Below are positions 51,189 to 60,827 of a DNA stretch of 64,000 nucleotides, piece after piece. Location of the stretch: the NCBI GenBank assembly GCA_958439195.1, contig OY288157.1, positions 248,001 through 312,000 of the forward strand, in the 5' to 3' direction. The first letter of the stretch is position 1. The number at the start of each line of letters is the position of its first letter. The position numbers were made by a program, and so were the translations under genes. Under the pieces are notes generated by a model. It worked only from the letters and a program-made list of their open reading frames with translations. It searched no databases and had not been told where the DNA came from. The stretch comes from an uncultured Paracoccaceae bacterium (GTDB lineage: Bacteria > Pseudomonadota > Alphaproteobacteria > Rhodobacterales > Rhodobacteraceae).

Positions 51189-51218
51189 CGCGCGCTGCGT
51201 GCATACGGTTTGCTGCAC
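51189..51218. repeat. Dispersed GCTGCGTGCATAC repeat, second copy
   Basis: GCGCGCTGCGTGCATACGG then TTTGCTGCAC, about 24 of 30 positions identical to 33369-33400. No transposase or terminal repeats. Confidence 0.6.
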
Positions 51219-51319
51219 CGACATCTGCACCGCCATCTGGACAGGTCTGCCCGCCCACCTCACCGGCAGAACCGGCGTTGATGCGTCGCGGCCACATTCT
51301 GGAATTAGGTCAAAATCAT

Positions 51320-51351
51320 TGACCTTATAAGGGTCATATGTTATGACCCTT
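51320..51351. promoter_or_regulatory. GGGTCATA palindrome, operator of the YitT pair
   Basis: AAGGGTCATA, TGT, TATGACCCTT is a perfect 10-bp inverted repeat (51329-51351), and an overlapping TGACC-TTATAA-GGGTCA lies just before it (51320-51336). Starts 21 bases before the first YitT start codon. The TTATAA at 51325-51330 could be the -10 element. Confidence 0.6.
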
Positions 51352-51371
51352 TAATCCAGCGCAGGCGCATC

Positions 51372-51974
51372 ATGACCGACCCAAAATCCCACACCCTCCT
51401 CGAAGATGCCCAAGGCATCGCCTTTGGCATCGTCATGGCCGCCCTTGGCATCCACATCCTGACGCATATGGGTTTCGCCACTGGGCAGACGACCGGTCTC
51501 GCCGTGCTGATAGCATACAGCTACAACCTCCCGTTTTCGCTTGTTTATTTTGCCATCAACCTGCCCTTCCTTCTGCTCGGCTGGTGGCGCATGGGCGGCC
51601 GTTTTGCGATCAAGACCCTGATCACCACCGCCGCCCTTTCGGTCCTGACGGACATTCTGCCCCGCTGGATGGTGCTGGGGGAAATCCAACCCGCCTTCGC
51701 CGCCATTCTCTTTGGCATCCTTTTCGGCATCGCTGCCCTGGCCGTCGTGCGGCATGGCGGCAGTTTCGGGGGTTTCTCCATCGTCGCCCTGATGATCCAG
51801 GATCGCTGGGGCATCCAGGCGGGCTATATCCAACTGGCTGTAGACATTGTGATTTTTGCCGCCGCCGCCCTGATCCTCGCGCCCGATACCCTGCTCTGGT
51901 CCTTCCTCGGCGCGGCCACCTTCTCGCTATTTCTGGCGATCAACCACCGCCGCGATCGCTACATCGCGGCCTGA
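51372..51974 (+). CDS. YitT family membrane protein, first of tandem pair
   Basis: 200 residues with five membrane segments: FGIVMAALGIHILTHMGFATG, TGLAVLIAYSYNLPFSLVYFAINLPFLLLGWW and others, ending AINHRRDRYIAA. Family function unclear. Shares N-terminus (MTDPK, LLEDAQGIAFG) and C-terminus (AINHRRDRYIA) with the next gene, so they arose by duplication. Confidence 0.88.
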   Translation: MTDPKSHTLLEDAQGIAFGIVMAALGIHILTHMGFATGQTTGLAVLIAYSYNLPFSLVYFAINLPFLLLGWWRMGGRFAIKTLITTAALSVLTDILPRWMVLGEIQPAFAAILFGILFGIAALAVVRHGGSFGGFSIVALMIQDRWGIQAGYIQLAVDIVIFAAAALILAPDTLLWSFLGAATFSLFLAINHRRDRYIAA

Positions 51975-52016
51975 CCCTCTGGCGCACAGCGCCATCCCAC
52001 TGTATCGCCACGCCCC

Positions 52017-52619
52017 ATGACCGATCCCAAAGCCCACAGCCTGATCGAAGATGCCCAAGGCATCGCCTTTGGCGCAACCATGGCCGCCTTCGGCATCGTG
52101 ATCCTGACGCATCTTGGAATGATCACCGGACAGACGGCAGGCCTGGCGGTCCTGCTCTCTTACGCGACGGGCCTGCCCTTTGGCTGGGTGTTCTTCGCCA
52201 TCAACATCCCGTTCTACTGGTTCGGCTATCGCCGCATGGGATTATCGTTCACGATCAAAACCTTCCTCGCCGTAGCTCTCCTGTCTCTCCTATCCGCGCT
52301 GATGCCCGCCTGGGTGGATTTCGCCACCCTCACCCCAGCCTTTGGCGCCATCCTCTTCGGCTTCATTTCCGGCGCGGCCCTCCTTGCCATCTTCCGCCAC
52401 GGGGCCAGCCTCGGCGGCATCGGCATCCTCGCCCTTTACCTGCAAGATCGCACCGGCTTTCGTGCGGGCCAGACCCAGCTTATCTTCGACGCCGCCCTTT
52501 TTGCCATCGCCGCCACCTTTCTGCCCTGGCAAACCGTGGCGTGGTCCTTCCTTGGTGCGGCGGTCGTCAACCTTGTCATCGCCATAAATCACAGGCGCGA
52601 CCGCTATATTGCCACCTGA
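52017..52619 (+). CDS. YitT family membrane protein, second of tandem pair
   Basis: 200 residues, same length and layout as the first: MTDPKAHSLIEDAQGIAFG, five membrane segments, ending VIAINHRRDRYIAT. Considerable divergence between helices 2 and 4. Separated from the first by 42 bases; likely one transcript from the palindromic promoter region. Confidence 0.88.
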   Translation: MTDPKAHSLIEDAQGIAFGATMAAFGIVILTHLGMITGQTAGLAVLLSYATGLPFGWVFFAINIPFYWFGYRRMGLSFTIKTFLAVALLSLLSALMPAWVDFATLTPAFGAILFGFISGAALLAIFRHGASLGGIGILALYLQDRTGFRAGQTQLIFDAALFAIAATFLPWQTVAWSFLGAAVVNLVIAINHRRDRYIAT

Positions 52620-52710
52620 CAACGCCACCAGACATTGGGGGACTCGCCAATCGGGCACAAACCCTGTATGGCCCTCGCAACCGCAGAAAGATTTGAAAGA
52701 GACCTCCCCG

Positions 52711-54528
52711 ATGGAGCTTCGCAACATCGCCATCATCGCGCATGTCGACCATGGCAAAACCACGCTAGTGGATGAACTACTGAAACAGTCCGGCGCTTTC
52801 CGCGCCAATGAGGCCGTGTCCGAAAGGGCTATGGATTCCAATGACATCGAACGTGAACGTGGCATCACCATTCTGGCGAAATGCACCTCGGTCGAACATG
52901 GTGCGACACGCATCAACATCGTCGACACCCCCGGCCACGCCGATTTCGGCGGCGAGGTGGAACGCATCCTGAGCATGGTCGATGGCGTCTGCCTGCTGGT
53001 CGATGCCGCCGAAGGCCCGATGCCGCAAACGAAATTCGTGCTGGCAAAGGCGCTGGCCCTTGGCCTGCGCCCCATCGTCGTCCTGAACAAGGTCGACAAG
53101 CCCGATGCCGAACCCGACCGCGCGCTGAACGAGGTGTTCGATCTGTTCTCCAATCTTGGCGCCACCGACGAACAGCTTGATTTCCCTTACCTTTATGCCT
53201 CTGGCCGCGCCGGTTGGGCGGATGAATCACTGGATGGCCCGCGCAAGGATCTGACCGCGCTGTTCGACATGATCGTGCGTCACGTCCCTGCGCCAAAGCA
53301 ATTGACCGCCCAAGGTGAACCCTTCCGCATGCTGGCCACCACCCTGTCCGCCGATCCCTTCATCGGTCGCATCCTGACAGGCCGTGTCGAATCCGGCAAA
53401 CTGCGCGTGGGCGAAACCATCAAGGCGCTGACCCGCACCGGCGACAAGATCGAACAATTCCGCGTCACAAAGGTTCTCGCCTTCCGCGGCCTTGGCCAGC
53501 AACCGATCGAAGAGGCACTGGCGGGTGACATCGTCACAATCGCCGGCATGTCCAAGGCCACCGTTGCCGACACGCTTTGCGCGCTAGAGATTGACACCGC
53601 CCTTCCCGCGCAACCCATTGATCCGCCGACAATTACCGTCACATTCGGTATCAACGACAGCCCGCTTGCGGGCCGCGACGGATCAAAGGTCCAGTCCCGC
53701 GTCATCCGCGACCGCCTGATGAAAGAAGCCGAGGTCAACGTCGCAATCAAGATCGCCGACACACCCGGCGGTGAAGCCTTCGAAGTGTCCGGTCGCGGCG
53801 AACTTCAGATGGGCGTGCTGATCGAAAACATGCGTCGTGAAGGGTTCGAGCTGTCCATCTCCCGCCCCCGCGTGATCTTCAAGGATGAAGATGGCGTCCG
53901 CATGGAACCGGTGGAAGAGGTCATCGTCGATGTCGACGACGAATATTCCGGCGCCGTGATCGACAAGCTGACCGGCGAACGCAAGGGCGAGCTGGTGGAA
54001 ATGAAACCCGCCGGTGTGGGCAAGACCCGCATCATCGCCCATGTCCCGTCACGCGGTCTGATCGGCTATCACGGCCAGTTCCTGACCGATACCCGCGGCA
54101 CCGGCGTTCTGAACCGCATCTTCCACGGCTGGGTTCCCCACAAAGGCCCGATCCAGGGCCGCCGCCAGGGCGTTCTGATCAGCATGGAAAACGGCGTCTC
54201 GGTCGCCTATGCGCTGTGGAACCTTGAAGAGCGGGGCCGCATGTTCATCGGCCCGCAGGAAAATGTCTATGAAGGCATGTTGATCGGCGAACACAGCCGC
54301 GACAATGACCTAGAGGTGAACCCGCTCAAGGGCAAAAAGCTGACCAACGTCCGCGCCTCTGGCACGGATGAAGCGGTCCGCCTGACGCCACATATCCGCT
54401 TCAGCCTCGAAGAGGCCATCGCCTATATCGACGATGATGAACTGGTCGAGGTGACGCCAAAGATCATCCGCCTGCGCAAGCGCATCCTTGATCCGCACGA
54501 ACGCAAGCGCCAGTCACGGGCTTCGTAA
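52711..54528 (+). CDS. typA: Ribosome-associated GTPase TypA/BipA
   Basis: 605 residues. Translational GTPase of the EF-G family, stress- and cold-linked. G1 AHVDHGKTT, G2 RERGITI, G3 DTPGHADFGGEVER, G4 NKVDKPD, and the C-terminal BipA-specific FQGRRQGVLISMENGVSVAYALWNLE region. The start MELRNIAIIAHVDHG at 52711 matches the family; upstream frame is not conserved. Confidence 0.97.
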   Translation: MELRNIAIIAHVDHGKTTLVDELLKQSGAFRANEAVSERAMDSNDIERERGITILAKCTSVEHGATRINIVDTPGHADFGGEVERILSMVDGVCLLVDAAEGPMPQTKFVLAKALALGLRPIVVLNKVDKPDAEPDRALNEVFDLFSNLGATDEQLDFPYLYASGRAGWADESLDGPRKDLTALFDMIVRHVPAPKQLTAQGEPFRMLATTLSADPFIGRILTGRVESGKLRVGETIKALTRTGDKIEQFRVTKVLAFRGLGQQPIEEALAGDIVTIAGMSKATVADTLCALEIDTALPAQPIDPPTITVTFGINDSPLAGRDGSKVQSRVIRDRLMKEAEVNVAIKIADTPGGEAFEVSGRGELQMGVLIENMRREGFELSISRPRVIFKDEDGVRMEPVEEVIVDVDDEYSGAVIDKLTGERKGELVEMKPAGVGKTRIIAHVPSRGLIGYHGQFLTDTRGTGVLNRIFHGWVPHKGPIQGRRQGVLISMENGVSVAYALWNLEERGRMFIGPQENVYEGMLIGEHSRDNDLEVNPLKGKKLTNVRASGTDEAVRLTPHIRFSLEEAIAYIDDDELVEVTPKIIRLRKRILDPHERKRQSRAS

Positions 54529-54540
54529 GGCGCGCGCGTC

Positions 54541-55425
54541 CTAAACGGTTGCGCGTTCCTCACCCCGGGTCGCGCGGAAATGTCCGCGCGCCCATTTCAG
54601 GAACCCCGCCACCCGCGGATCACTGGCCGCTTTGGCATCTGCCACGGCCCAGACTTCGCAGGGTGGCGGTTTCAATCCGTCCAGTGGCAGCAAACGCGCG
54701 TCATGCCCGGCAAGGTCCAAAGGCAGCAGCGCCACGCCCAGACCTGCGGCGCAGGCTTCGGCCATCGTCGGAATGTTGGGCGACAGCAACGCCACACTCC
54801 CCCCCTGCCGCGCCAACCAGCGATAGCTTTCAACTTCGGCAAGAACCTTGGACGCACGGATCACACCCTGCCCGTCCAAACTTTCCAGCCCGCCCCTGAT
54901 CCGGTTCGCCGCCACATATTGCGGCGCGGCAAACAGCCCCATCTGCAATTGGCCCAGCAACTGCCCCGTGCTGCGTTCCGGTGCGGCGGCCATCGGGGCC
55001 ACCATCACCTCAAAACTGTCAGGGTCCAGCGCATAGACATCTTCATGGATCTGCAATTCAACGGCATTGTCCGCCCGCGCCGACCAGACGGGCAAGGCCG
55101 GCGACAGAAACAGCTTTGCCATCATCTCGCAACTGGCCACACGCAGGGGTGGCCCTGCCTCGGTCAACCGCGCTTTCACCCGGTCGTAGACAGCGGCCAT
55201 CTCGCGCGCTGCCGCCACCAATTCCTGCCCACGTGCATTCGGGCTCATGCGTCCCGTTTCATCGCGCAGGAAAACCGGCTGACCATTCGCCTCGATCGCC
55301 GCAAGACGGCGCGACATCGTCGATTGGCTGATACGTGCAATCCGCGCCGCACCCGACAGGCTGCCCGCATTCGTGATCAGAAGAATATCACGCAAATCGT
55401 TCCAATCCGGGAAAGGTGCCGCCAT
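54541..55425 (-). CDS. LysR family transcriptional regulator
   Basis: 294 residues from ATG 55425. HTH in NDLRDILLITNAGSLSGAARIARISQSTMSRRLAAIE; the effector domain has the usual MVAPMAA, ARIRGGLESLDG and CAAGLGVALLPLDLAG pattern. Convergent with typA 12 bases away. An upstream 6-bp inverted repeat may be its operator. Target unknown. Confidence 0.9.
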   Translation of the reverse strand: MAAPFPDWNDLRDILLITNAGSLSGAARIARISQSTMSRRLAAIEANGQPVFLRDETGRMSPNARGQELVAAAREMAAVYDRVKARLTEAGPPLRVASCEMMAKLFLSPALPVWSARADNAVELQIHEDVYALDPDSFEVMVAPMAAAPERSTGQLLGQLQMGLFAAPQYVAANRIRGGLESLDGQGVIRASKVLAEVESYRWLARQGGSVALLSPNIPTMAEACAAGLGVALLPLDLAGHDARLLPLDGLKPPPCEVWAVADAKAASDPRVAGFLKWARGHFRATRGEERATV

Positions 55426-55539
55426 GCCACAAAACCCCCTTGGCAAGAAAATCCTTTTGCACTCGGGAACCAGATCACTCGACAAAAGCCCGAAATCGGG
55501 GCGCTTCAAGAAAGTTACGTTAACGCCAACAGGGGTGAC

Positions 55540-55555
55540 GTCAACCAAAGTTGAC
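55540..55555. promoter_or_regulatory. Inverted repeat upstream of LysR gene
   Basis: GTCAAC, CAAA, GTTGAC, a perfect 6-bp inverted repeat 115 bases before the LysR start. Possibly its own operator. Confidence 0.3.
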
Positions 55556-55667
55556 TGCAACAAAGTCGCAATTGCCGCAAAGCACAGGTCAGTTGCCGGT
55601 CAAGAACCCGGCCACGGTCGCTACAAAAGCCGCGCCCTGACAATCAAGGGCAGCATGCGGCGGATTG

Positions 55668-55958
55668 TCATTCCACTTCTTCGACGACGACCAGATCACG
55701 CTGGCTGGCACCCTTGGCATGGGCCAGCGCGGCCTGATAGGCGGGTGAATGATAGCAATCCACCGCCGCTTGCAGGCTGGGAAAGCGCGCAACCACGTTG
55801 CGCGCCCGGTCATTGCCTTCCAACTGCACGTATTTTCCGCCACGGGCCAGAAAAACACCGCCATGCGCCGCAATGGCAGGCCCGGCCTCTTTGGCATAGC
55901 GGCCATAAGCCTCGGCATCTGTCACCAACACATGTGCAATCCACAACGCTGTCGCCAT
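55668..55958 (-). CDS. DUF1330 family protein
   Basis: 96 residues with the ferredoxin-like DUF1330 pattern: AHVLVTDAEAYGRYAKEAGPAIAAHGGVFLARGG, ARNVVARFPSLQAAVDCYHSPAYQAALAHAKGAS. Function unknown. Begins 3 bases after the alaS stop, so it is transcribed with alaS. Confidence 0.88.
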   Translation of the reverse strand: MATALWIAHVLVTDAEAYGRYAKEAGPAIAAHGGVFLARGGKYVQLEGNDRARNVVARFPSLQAAVDCYHSPAYQAALAHAKGASQRDLVVVEEVE

Positions 55959-55961
55959 GTT

Positions 55962-58619
55962 CTAACCCTCCAGCACGGCTTCCGCCGCCTTGATGGCCGC
56001 CTCGGCCATTCCGATATCCGCGCCGCCCGCCTGCGCCATATCCGGCCGTCCACCACCGCCCTTGCCGCCCATCGCCTCGGCCGCCGCTTTGACCAGGGCC
56101 ACCGCCGACAACGTCCCCGTCAGATCCGCCGTCACCCCCGCCGCAACCGCAGGCTTGGCCCCGGTATCGGCGATCAACAGCACTGCCCCAGACCCGATCC
56201 GCGCTTTCATCTCATCAATCAACGCGGGCAGGTCCTTGCCCGACACACCCGACAGAACCTGCGCCAAGAACTTGACGCCGCCGATTTCGCGGGCCTCTGG
56301 CCCACCTTTGGCCCCGCCACCCATCGCCAGATCACGGCGCAACTGCGCCACTTCATTCTGCAACGCCCGCCGTTCATCGAACAACGCCTTCACACGGTCC
56401 ACCACCTCGGCCACCGGGGCCTTCAGCACCGCCGCCACATCCGCCAACCGCGCATCCATCGCCCGCAGATGTTCAAGCGCCGCAGCACCGGTCAACGCCT
56501 CGATCCGCCGCACGCCCGCCGAAGACGCCGAGTCGGACAAAAGGACAAAGGCCCCGATATCCCCGGTCCGCACAACATGCGTGCCGCCGCAAAGTTCAAG
56601 GCTATAGGTCCGGCCCTCGGTCCCTTTGCCCGACCCGTCCAGCACGCCCATCGATACGACACGCACCTCATCGCCATATTTCTCGCCGAACAGGGCCTGC
56701 GCCCCCAACGCCCGCGCGTCATCCGGCGTCATGATCCGCGTTTCCACCGGGCTGTTCTGGCGGATAAAGCTGTTCACCTCACCCTCCACCTGCGCCAGAT
56801 CGCGGGCCGACAGACCCGCCGAATGGCTGAAATCGAAACGCAGCCTGTCAGCCGCGTTCAAACTGCCCTTCTGCGCGACATGGTCCCCCAGCGCGCGCCG
56901 CAACGCCTCATGCAGCAGGTGGGTCGCGGAATGGTTCGCCCGGATCGCTGAACGCCGCTTGTGATCCACCTCCAGCTTGGCAGGCTGGCCCTTTGCGATG
57001 GACCCTTCAACCACCTCGGCCACATGAATGAACACGCCCTGCGCCTTCTTGGTGTCCGTCACCTGCGCCAGACCGGTCGCCGTGCGGATCCAGCCCGCAT
57101 CGCCGACCTGCCCGCCCGATTCCCCATAGAACGGCGTCTGGTTCACCACGATCTGAACCGCACCACCCATATCGACCGTGGCGACCGAACCGCCATCCCG
57201 AACCAGCGCCGTGATCACACCTTCGGCTGACTCGGTGTCATAGCCCAGGAATTCCGTTACGCCGTCCGCTTCGGCCAGATCAAACCAGATGCGCGCATCC
57301 TTTGCCTCGCCCGTGCCAGACCAACTTGCCCGCGCTTTGGCCCGCTGTTCGGCCATAGCGGCCTCAAACCCGGCCACATCCACAGCGCGGCCCTGCTCGC
57401 GCAGCGCATCCTGCGTCAGATCAAGCGGGAAACCATAGGTATCATACAGCTTGAACGCCGCGCCACCCGGCAGCTCGGCACCTTCGGGAATGCGCGCCAA
57501 TTCATCATCCAGCAGCTTCAACCCACGGTCCAGTGTCTGCTTGAACTTGGTTTCTTCCAGCTTCAGCGTTTCCTCGATCAGGGCCTGCGCCCGCGCCAAC
57601 TCAGGATAGGCCGCCCCCATTTGCCGCACCAATGCCGGAACCAACCGGAACATCACCGGATCTTGCGCGCCCAACATATGCGCATGCCGCATCGCCCGCC
57701 GCATGATCCGGCGCAAAACATAACCCCGCCCTTCGTTCGACGGCATCACCCCGTCGGCAATCAGAAAAGACGTCGACCGAAGATGGTCGGCGATGACGCG
57801 ATGATGCACCTTGCCCGGACCATCGGGATCGTTGCTCGTGGCATGGGCCGATGCCTCGATCAGCGACCGCATCAGATCGGTGTCGTAATTGTCATGCTTG
57901 CCTTGCAGCAGCGCGCCGATCCGTTCCAGCCCCATGCCGGTATCGATCGACTGCATATCCAGCGGCCGCATCGTGCCATCCGCGAACTGTTCATTCTGCA
58001 TGAACACGTTGTTCCAGATTTCGATGAACCGGTCGCCATCCTCATCCGCGCTGCCTGGCGGGCCACCCCAGATATGATCGCCGTGGTCATAGAAAATCTC
58101 GGTGCAGGGGCCGCATGGCCCCGTTGGCCCCATCCGCCAGAAATTGTCATCCGTCGGTATGCGGATGATACGGCTTTCCGGCAGCCCGGCCACTTTCTTC
58201 CAGATCCCCGCCGCTTCGTCATCGGTGTGATAAACGGTCACGCACAGCTTGTTCGGGTCAATCCCGAAATCCTTGGTCAGCAATTCCCAGGAAAAGGCGA
58301 TGGCCTCGGCCTTGAAATAGTCACCAAAGCTGAAATTCCCCAGCATCTCGAAAAACGTGTGATGCCGCGCGGTATAACCCACATTGTCCAGATCGTTGTG
58401 CTTGCCCCCGGCCCGCACGCATTTCTGCGCCGTGGTGGCGCGCTTGTAATCGCGCGTTTCCACCCCGGTGAAACAGTTCTTGAACTGCACCATCCCCGAA
58501 TTGGCGAACATGAGCGTCGGGTCATTGCGCGGAACAAGCGGCGAGCTTTCCACAACGCGGTGCCCGTTGCGGCGGAAAAAGTCCAGAAAGGTAGACCGGA
58601 TATCGTTCAGCGACGCCAT
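55962..58619 (-). CDS. alaS: Alanyl-tRNA synthetase
   Basis: 885 residues. Class II aminoacyl-tRNA synthetase with editing. Motif 1 region starts SLNDIRSTFLDFFRRNGH, motif 2 FVNAGMVQFK-type stretch NSGMVQFKNCFTG, editing-domain zinc ligands NHSATHLLHEALR and LCGGTHVV, and the C-terminal glycine-rich GGKGGGGRPDMAQAGG. Downstream of recA with 154 bases between. Confidence 0.98.
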   Translation of the reverse strand: MASLNDIRSTFLDFFRRNGHRVVESSPLVPRNDPTLMFANSGMVQFKNCFTGVETRDYKRATTAQKCVRAGGKHNDLDNVGYTARHHTFFEMLGNFSFGDYFKAEAIAFSWELLTKDFGIDPNKLCVTVYHTDDEAAGIWKKVAGLPESRIIRIPTDDNFWRMGPTGPCGPCTEIFYDHGDHIWGGPPGSADEDGDRFIEIWNNVFMQNEQFADGTMRPLDMQSIDTGMGLERIGALLQGKHDNYDTDLMRSLIEASAHATSNDPDGPGKVHHRVIADHLRSTSFLIADGVMPSNEGRGYVLRRIMRRAMRHAHMLGAQDPVMFRLVPALVRQMGAAYPELARAQALIEETLKLEETKFKQTLDRGLKLLDDELARIPEGAELPGGAAFKLYDTYGFPLDLTQDALREQGRAVDVAGFEAAMAEQRAKARASWSGTGEAKDARIWFDLAEADGVTEFLGYDTESAEGVITALVRDGGSVATVDMGGAVQIVVNQTPFYGESGGQVGDAGWIRTATGLAQVTDTKKAQGVFIHVAEVVEGSIAKGQPAKLEVDHKRRSAIRANHSATHLLHEALRRALGDHVAQKGSLNAADRLRFDFSHSAGLSARDLAQVEGEVNSFIRQNSPVETRIMTPDDARALGAQALFGEKYGDEVRVVSMGVLDGSGKGTEGRTYSLELCGGTHVVRTGDIGAFVLLSDSASSAGVRRIEALTGAAALEHLRAMDARLADVAAVLKAPVAEVVDRVKALFDERRALQNEVAQLRRDLAMGGGAKGGPEAREIGGVKFLAQVLSGVSGKDLPALIDEMKARIGSGAVLLIADTGAKPAVAAGVTADLTGTLSAVALVKAAAEAMGGKGGGGRPDMAQAGGADIGMAEAAIKAAEAVLEG

Positions 58620-58715
58620 GCTGCAAAGACCCTTTCAGAAAGGCGGAAAAGCCATGTCGGCACCCCAATTAGCCCCCCCTGCCGCCCCTGTCCACAGCGC
58701 GCACTCCGCGCCATG

Positions 58716-58747
58716 AAAAAAGGCCGGAGCCCTGGGCTTCCGGCCTT
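58716..58747 (-). terminator. Rho-independent terminator of recA
   Basis: On the minus strand AAGGCCGGAAGCCC, two-base loop, GGGCTCCGGCCTT followed by T residues, 27 bases beyond the recA stop. Confidence 0.9.
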
Positions 58748-58773
58748 GCCTCGTGTCACGGCAATCTCGCGGA

Positions 58774-59847
58774 TCACATATCCACGACGTCCGCCTCATC
58801 CGGCCCGCCCGCGGCGGTGAAATCAAGTCCGTTTGCCGCACGAATCTTGTCTTCGATATCACTGGCCATTGCCGGGTTCTGGCGCAGGAACTGCTTGGCA
58901 TTCTCACGCCCCTGCCCGATCCGTTCATCGCCATAGGAATACCAGGCGCCCGACTTTTCCACGACCCCGGCCTTCACGCCAATGTCGATCAATTCACCCA
59001 GCTTGGAGATGCCTTCGCCATACATGATGTCGAATTCCACCTCGCGGAACGGCGGTGCCACCTTGTTCTTCACCACCTTGACGCGGGTCGAATTGCCGAC
59101 CACCTCGTCCTTGTCCTTGATGGAACCGATGCGGCGAATGTCCAGCCGGACGCTGGCATAGAACTTCAGCGCATTGCCCCCTGTCGTGGTTTCCGGGCTG
59201 CCGAACATCACGCCAATCTTCATGCGGATCTGGTTGATGAAGATCACCATGCAATTGCTGCGCCCGATGCTGGCGGTCAGCTTGCGCATTGCCTGGCTCA
59301 TCAAACGGGCCTGACTGCCCATCTGCATGTCGCCCATATCACCTTCGATTTCGGCCTTGGGTGTCAGCGCGGCCACCGAATCGACCACAATCAGGCTGAC
59401 CGCGCCCGACCGGACCAGCGTATCGACAATCTCCAGCGCCTGTTCGCCTGTGTCGGGTTGGCTGATCAGCAATTCGTCAAGATCAACGCCCAACTTTTTG
59501 GCATATTGCGGGTCCAACGCATGTTCGGCATCCACAAATGCGCAGACGCCACCCTTTTTCTGTTCTTCTGCAACAACATGCAGGGTCAGCGTCGTCTTGC
59601 CCGATGATTCCGGCCCAAAGATTTCGATGATCCGCCCCTTGGGCAGGCCCCCGATTCCCAGCGCGATGTCCAGACCCAACGATCCAGTCGATGTCGCCTC
59701 GATATCCATCACCGGGCTGTCCTTGCCCAGTTTCATGATCGAACCCTTGCCGAACTGGCGTTCAATCTGTGCCAGCGCGCTTTCCAGCGCCTTTGCCTTG
59801 TCCATTTCGCGCTTCCCGTTCAAATCGAGGAGGTTCGCCACCGCCAT
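58774..59847 (-). CDS. recA: Recombinase RecA
   Basis: 357 residues. DNA-strand exchange and LexA/phage-repressor cleavage. Walker A FGPESSGKTTL, MAQ-type QLMRSQAMR region VSLIVVDSVAALTPKAEIEG with the Walker B Asp, and QIRMKIGVMFGSPETTTGG. A LexA box upstream indicates SOS control. Confidence 0.98.
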   Translation of the reverse strand: MAVANLLDLNGKREMDKAKALESALAQIERQFGKGSIMKLGKDSPVMDIEATSTGSLGLDIALGIGGLPKGRIIEIFGPESSGKTTLTLHVVAEEQKKGGVCAFVDAEHALDPQYAKKLGVDLDELLISQPDTGEQALEIVDTLVRSGAVSLIVVDSVAALTPKAEIEGDMGDMQMGSQARLMSQAMRKLTASIGRSNCMVIFINQIRMKIGVMFGSPETTTGGNALKFYASVRLDIRRIGSIKDKDEVVGNSTRVKVVKNKVAPPFREVEFDIMYGEGISKLGELIDIGVKAGVVEKSGAWYSYGDERIGQGRENAKQFLRQNPAMASDIEDKIRAANGLDFTAAGGPDEADVVDM

Positions 59848-59896
59848 GTCCGTCTCCTTATTTCATAGCCGCGACCGGGCGGCAATTGCTGCGCTT

Positions 59897-59911
59897 GTTC
59901 CCCAAGTGTTC
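59897..59911. promoter_or_regulatory. LexA box (SOS) of recA
   Basis: GTTC, CCCAAGT, GTTC, the exact alphaproteobacterial form GTTC-N7-GTTC, about 50 bases before the recA start. Strong evidence of SOS control. Confidence 0.9.
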
Positions 59912-60066
59912 TCCCGTTTATGTGCACAAAAAGAGAACATTTCAACCAAATTCGAACATTCCTACTATGCCATCCAAAGGTTAAGGGGTGGTTACCGGCT
60001 GTCTTGAGGCACTCGCCTAACTGCGCGGCCTTGTGTAGAAGGCCGGAACAACGTCAGGGGTGTGTC

Positions 60067-60669
60067 ATGCTGGTATTCTGGGAACAACGACTCGCTATTC
60101 TTGCCACACCAAAAACCGGGTCGACCGCGATCGAAACCGCGCTTGATTCGCTGGCCACCATGTCGATCCAGCGGCCACCCGTCCTGAAACATACCCCCGT
60201 GCAGCGGTTTCATCGGTTCATCGGCCCCTATCTTGAGGTGACGTCCGGTCACCCTTTCACGGTCGTTGCCTTGATGCGGGAACCGCGCGACTGGCTTGGG
60301 TCGTGGTATCGCTACCGGCAACGCGACGACATTACCGATCCCGCGAAATCCACCCGCGCCATGAGCTTTGATGATTTCGTGAACGGTTGGTGCGATGATC
60401 CGCAACCCGATTTTGCGGCTGTCGGGTCGCAGGCCCGTTTTTTGCAGCCAAAGGGCGAAAAAGGCCTCGATCACCTGTTCCGCTATGAGGAAATCGGAAC
60501 TTTCGTTCACTTTCTTGAAGAACGCTTGGGCTGTGAAATCATCTTGCCGCGGCTGAATGTGTCACCGCCTGCCCCGATGGATTTGTCGCCGGAAACCGAA
60601 AGCCGTCTGCGCAAGGCCGCAGCGCGCGACTACGCCCTCTATGAAACGTTGCGGCCGGTGCCGGGCTGA
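60067..60669 (+). CDS. Sulfotransferase-family-like protein
   Basis: 200 residues. N-terminal RLAILATPKTGSTAIETALDSLA resembles the PAPS-binding P-loop of sulfotransferases; FTVVALMREPRDWLGSWYRYR is the 3'-phosphate-binding motif. The start at 60067 has AGGGG just upstream. Roseobacter-group proteins of this kind sulfate surface or secreted molecules, but acceptor is unknown. Confidence 0.82.
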   Translation: MLVFWEQRLAILATPKTGSTAIETALDSLATMSIQRPPVLKHTPVQRFHRFIGPYLEVTSGHPFTVVALMREPRDWLGSWYRYRQRDDITDPAKSTRAMSFDDFVNGWCDDPQPDFAAVGSQARFLQPKGEKGLDHLFRYEEIGTFVHFLEERLGCEIILPRLNVSPPAPMDLSPETESRLRKAAARDYALYETLRPVPG

Positions 60670-60827
60670 TCCTTGACGGCTTTGATCGTCGGTCAGAGTT
60701 TTCACGCAATACCATCCCCACCTGGGCGACCGGGCGCTTCACACTGACCCGACCAACCGCAAACAAATTGGAGACAGCAGGCGGAGCGCAACCCATCGCC
60801 CGTCGTTCCTCCATCAAAGACCCCTGA

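Larger units (their letters stand above)
51116..51371. other. icd-to-yitT intergenic region
   Basis: 256 bases. Contains a 9-bp hairpin CCCACCTCT/AGAGGTGGG at 51123-51157 after icd, the dispersed GCTGCGTGCATAC repeat at 51189-51218, and a palindromic operator at 51320-51351. Confidence 0.7.
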
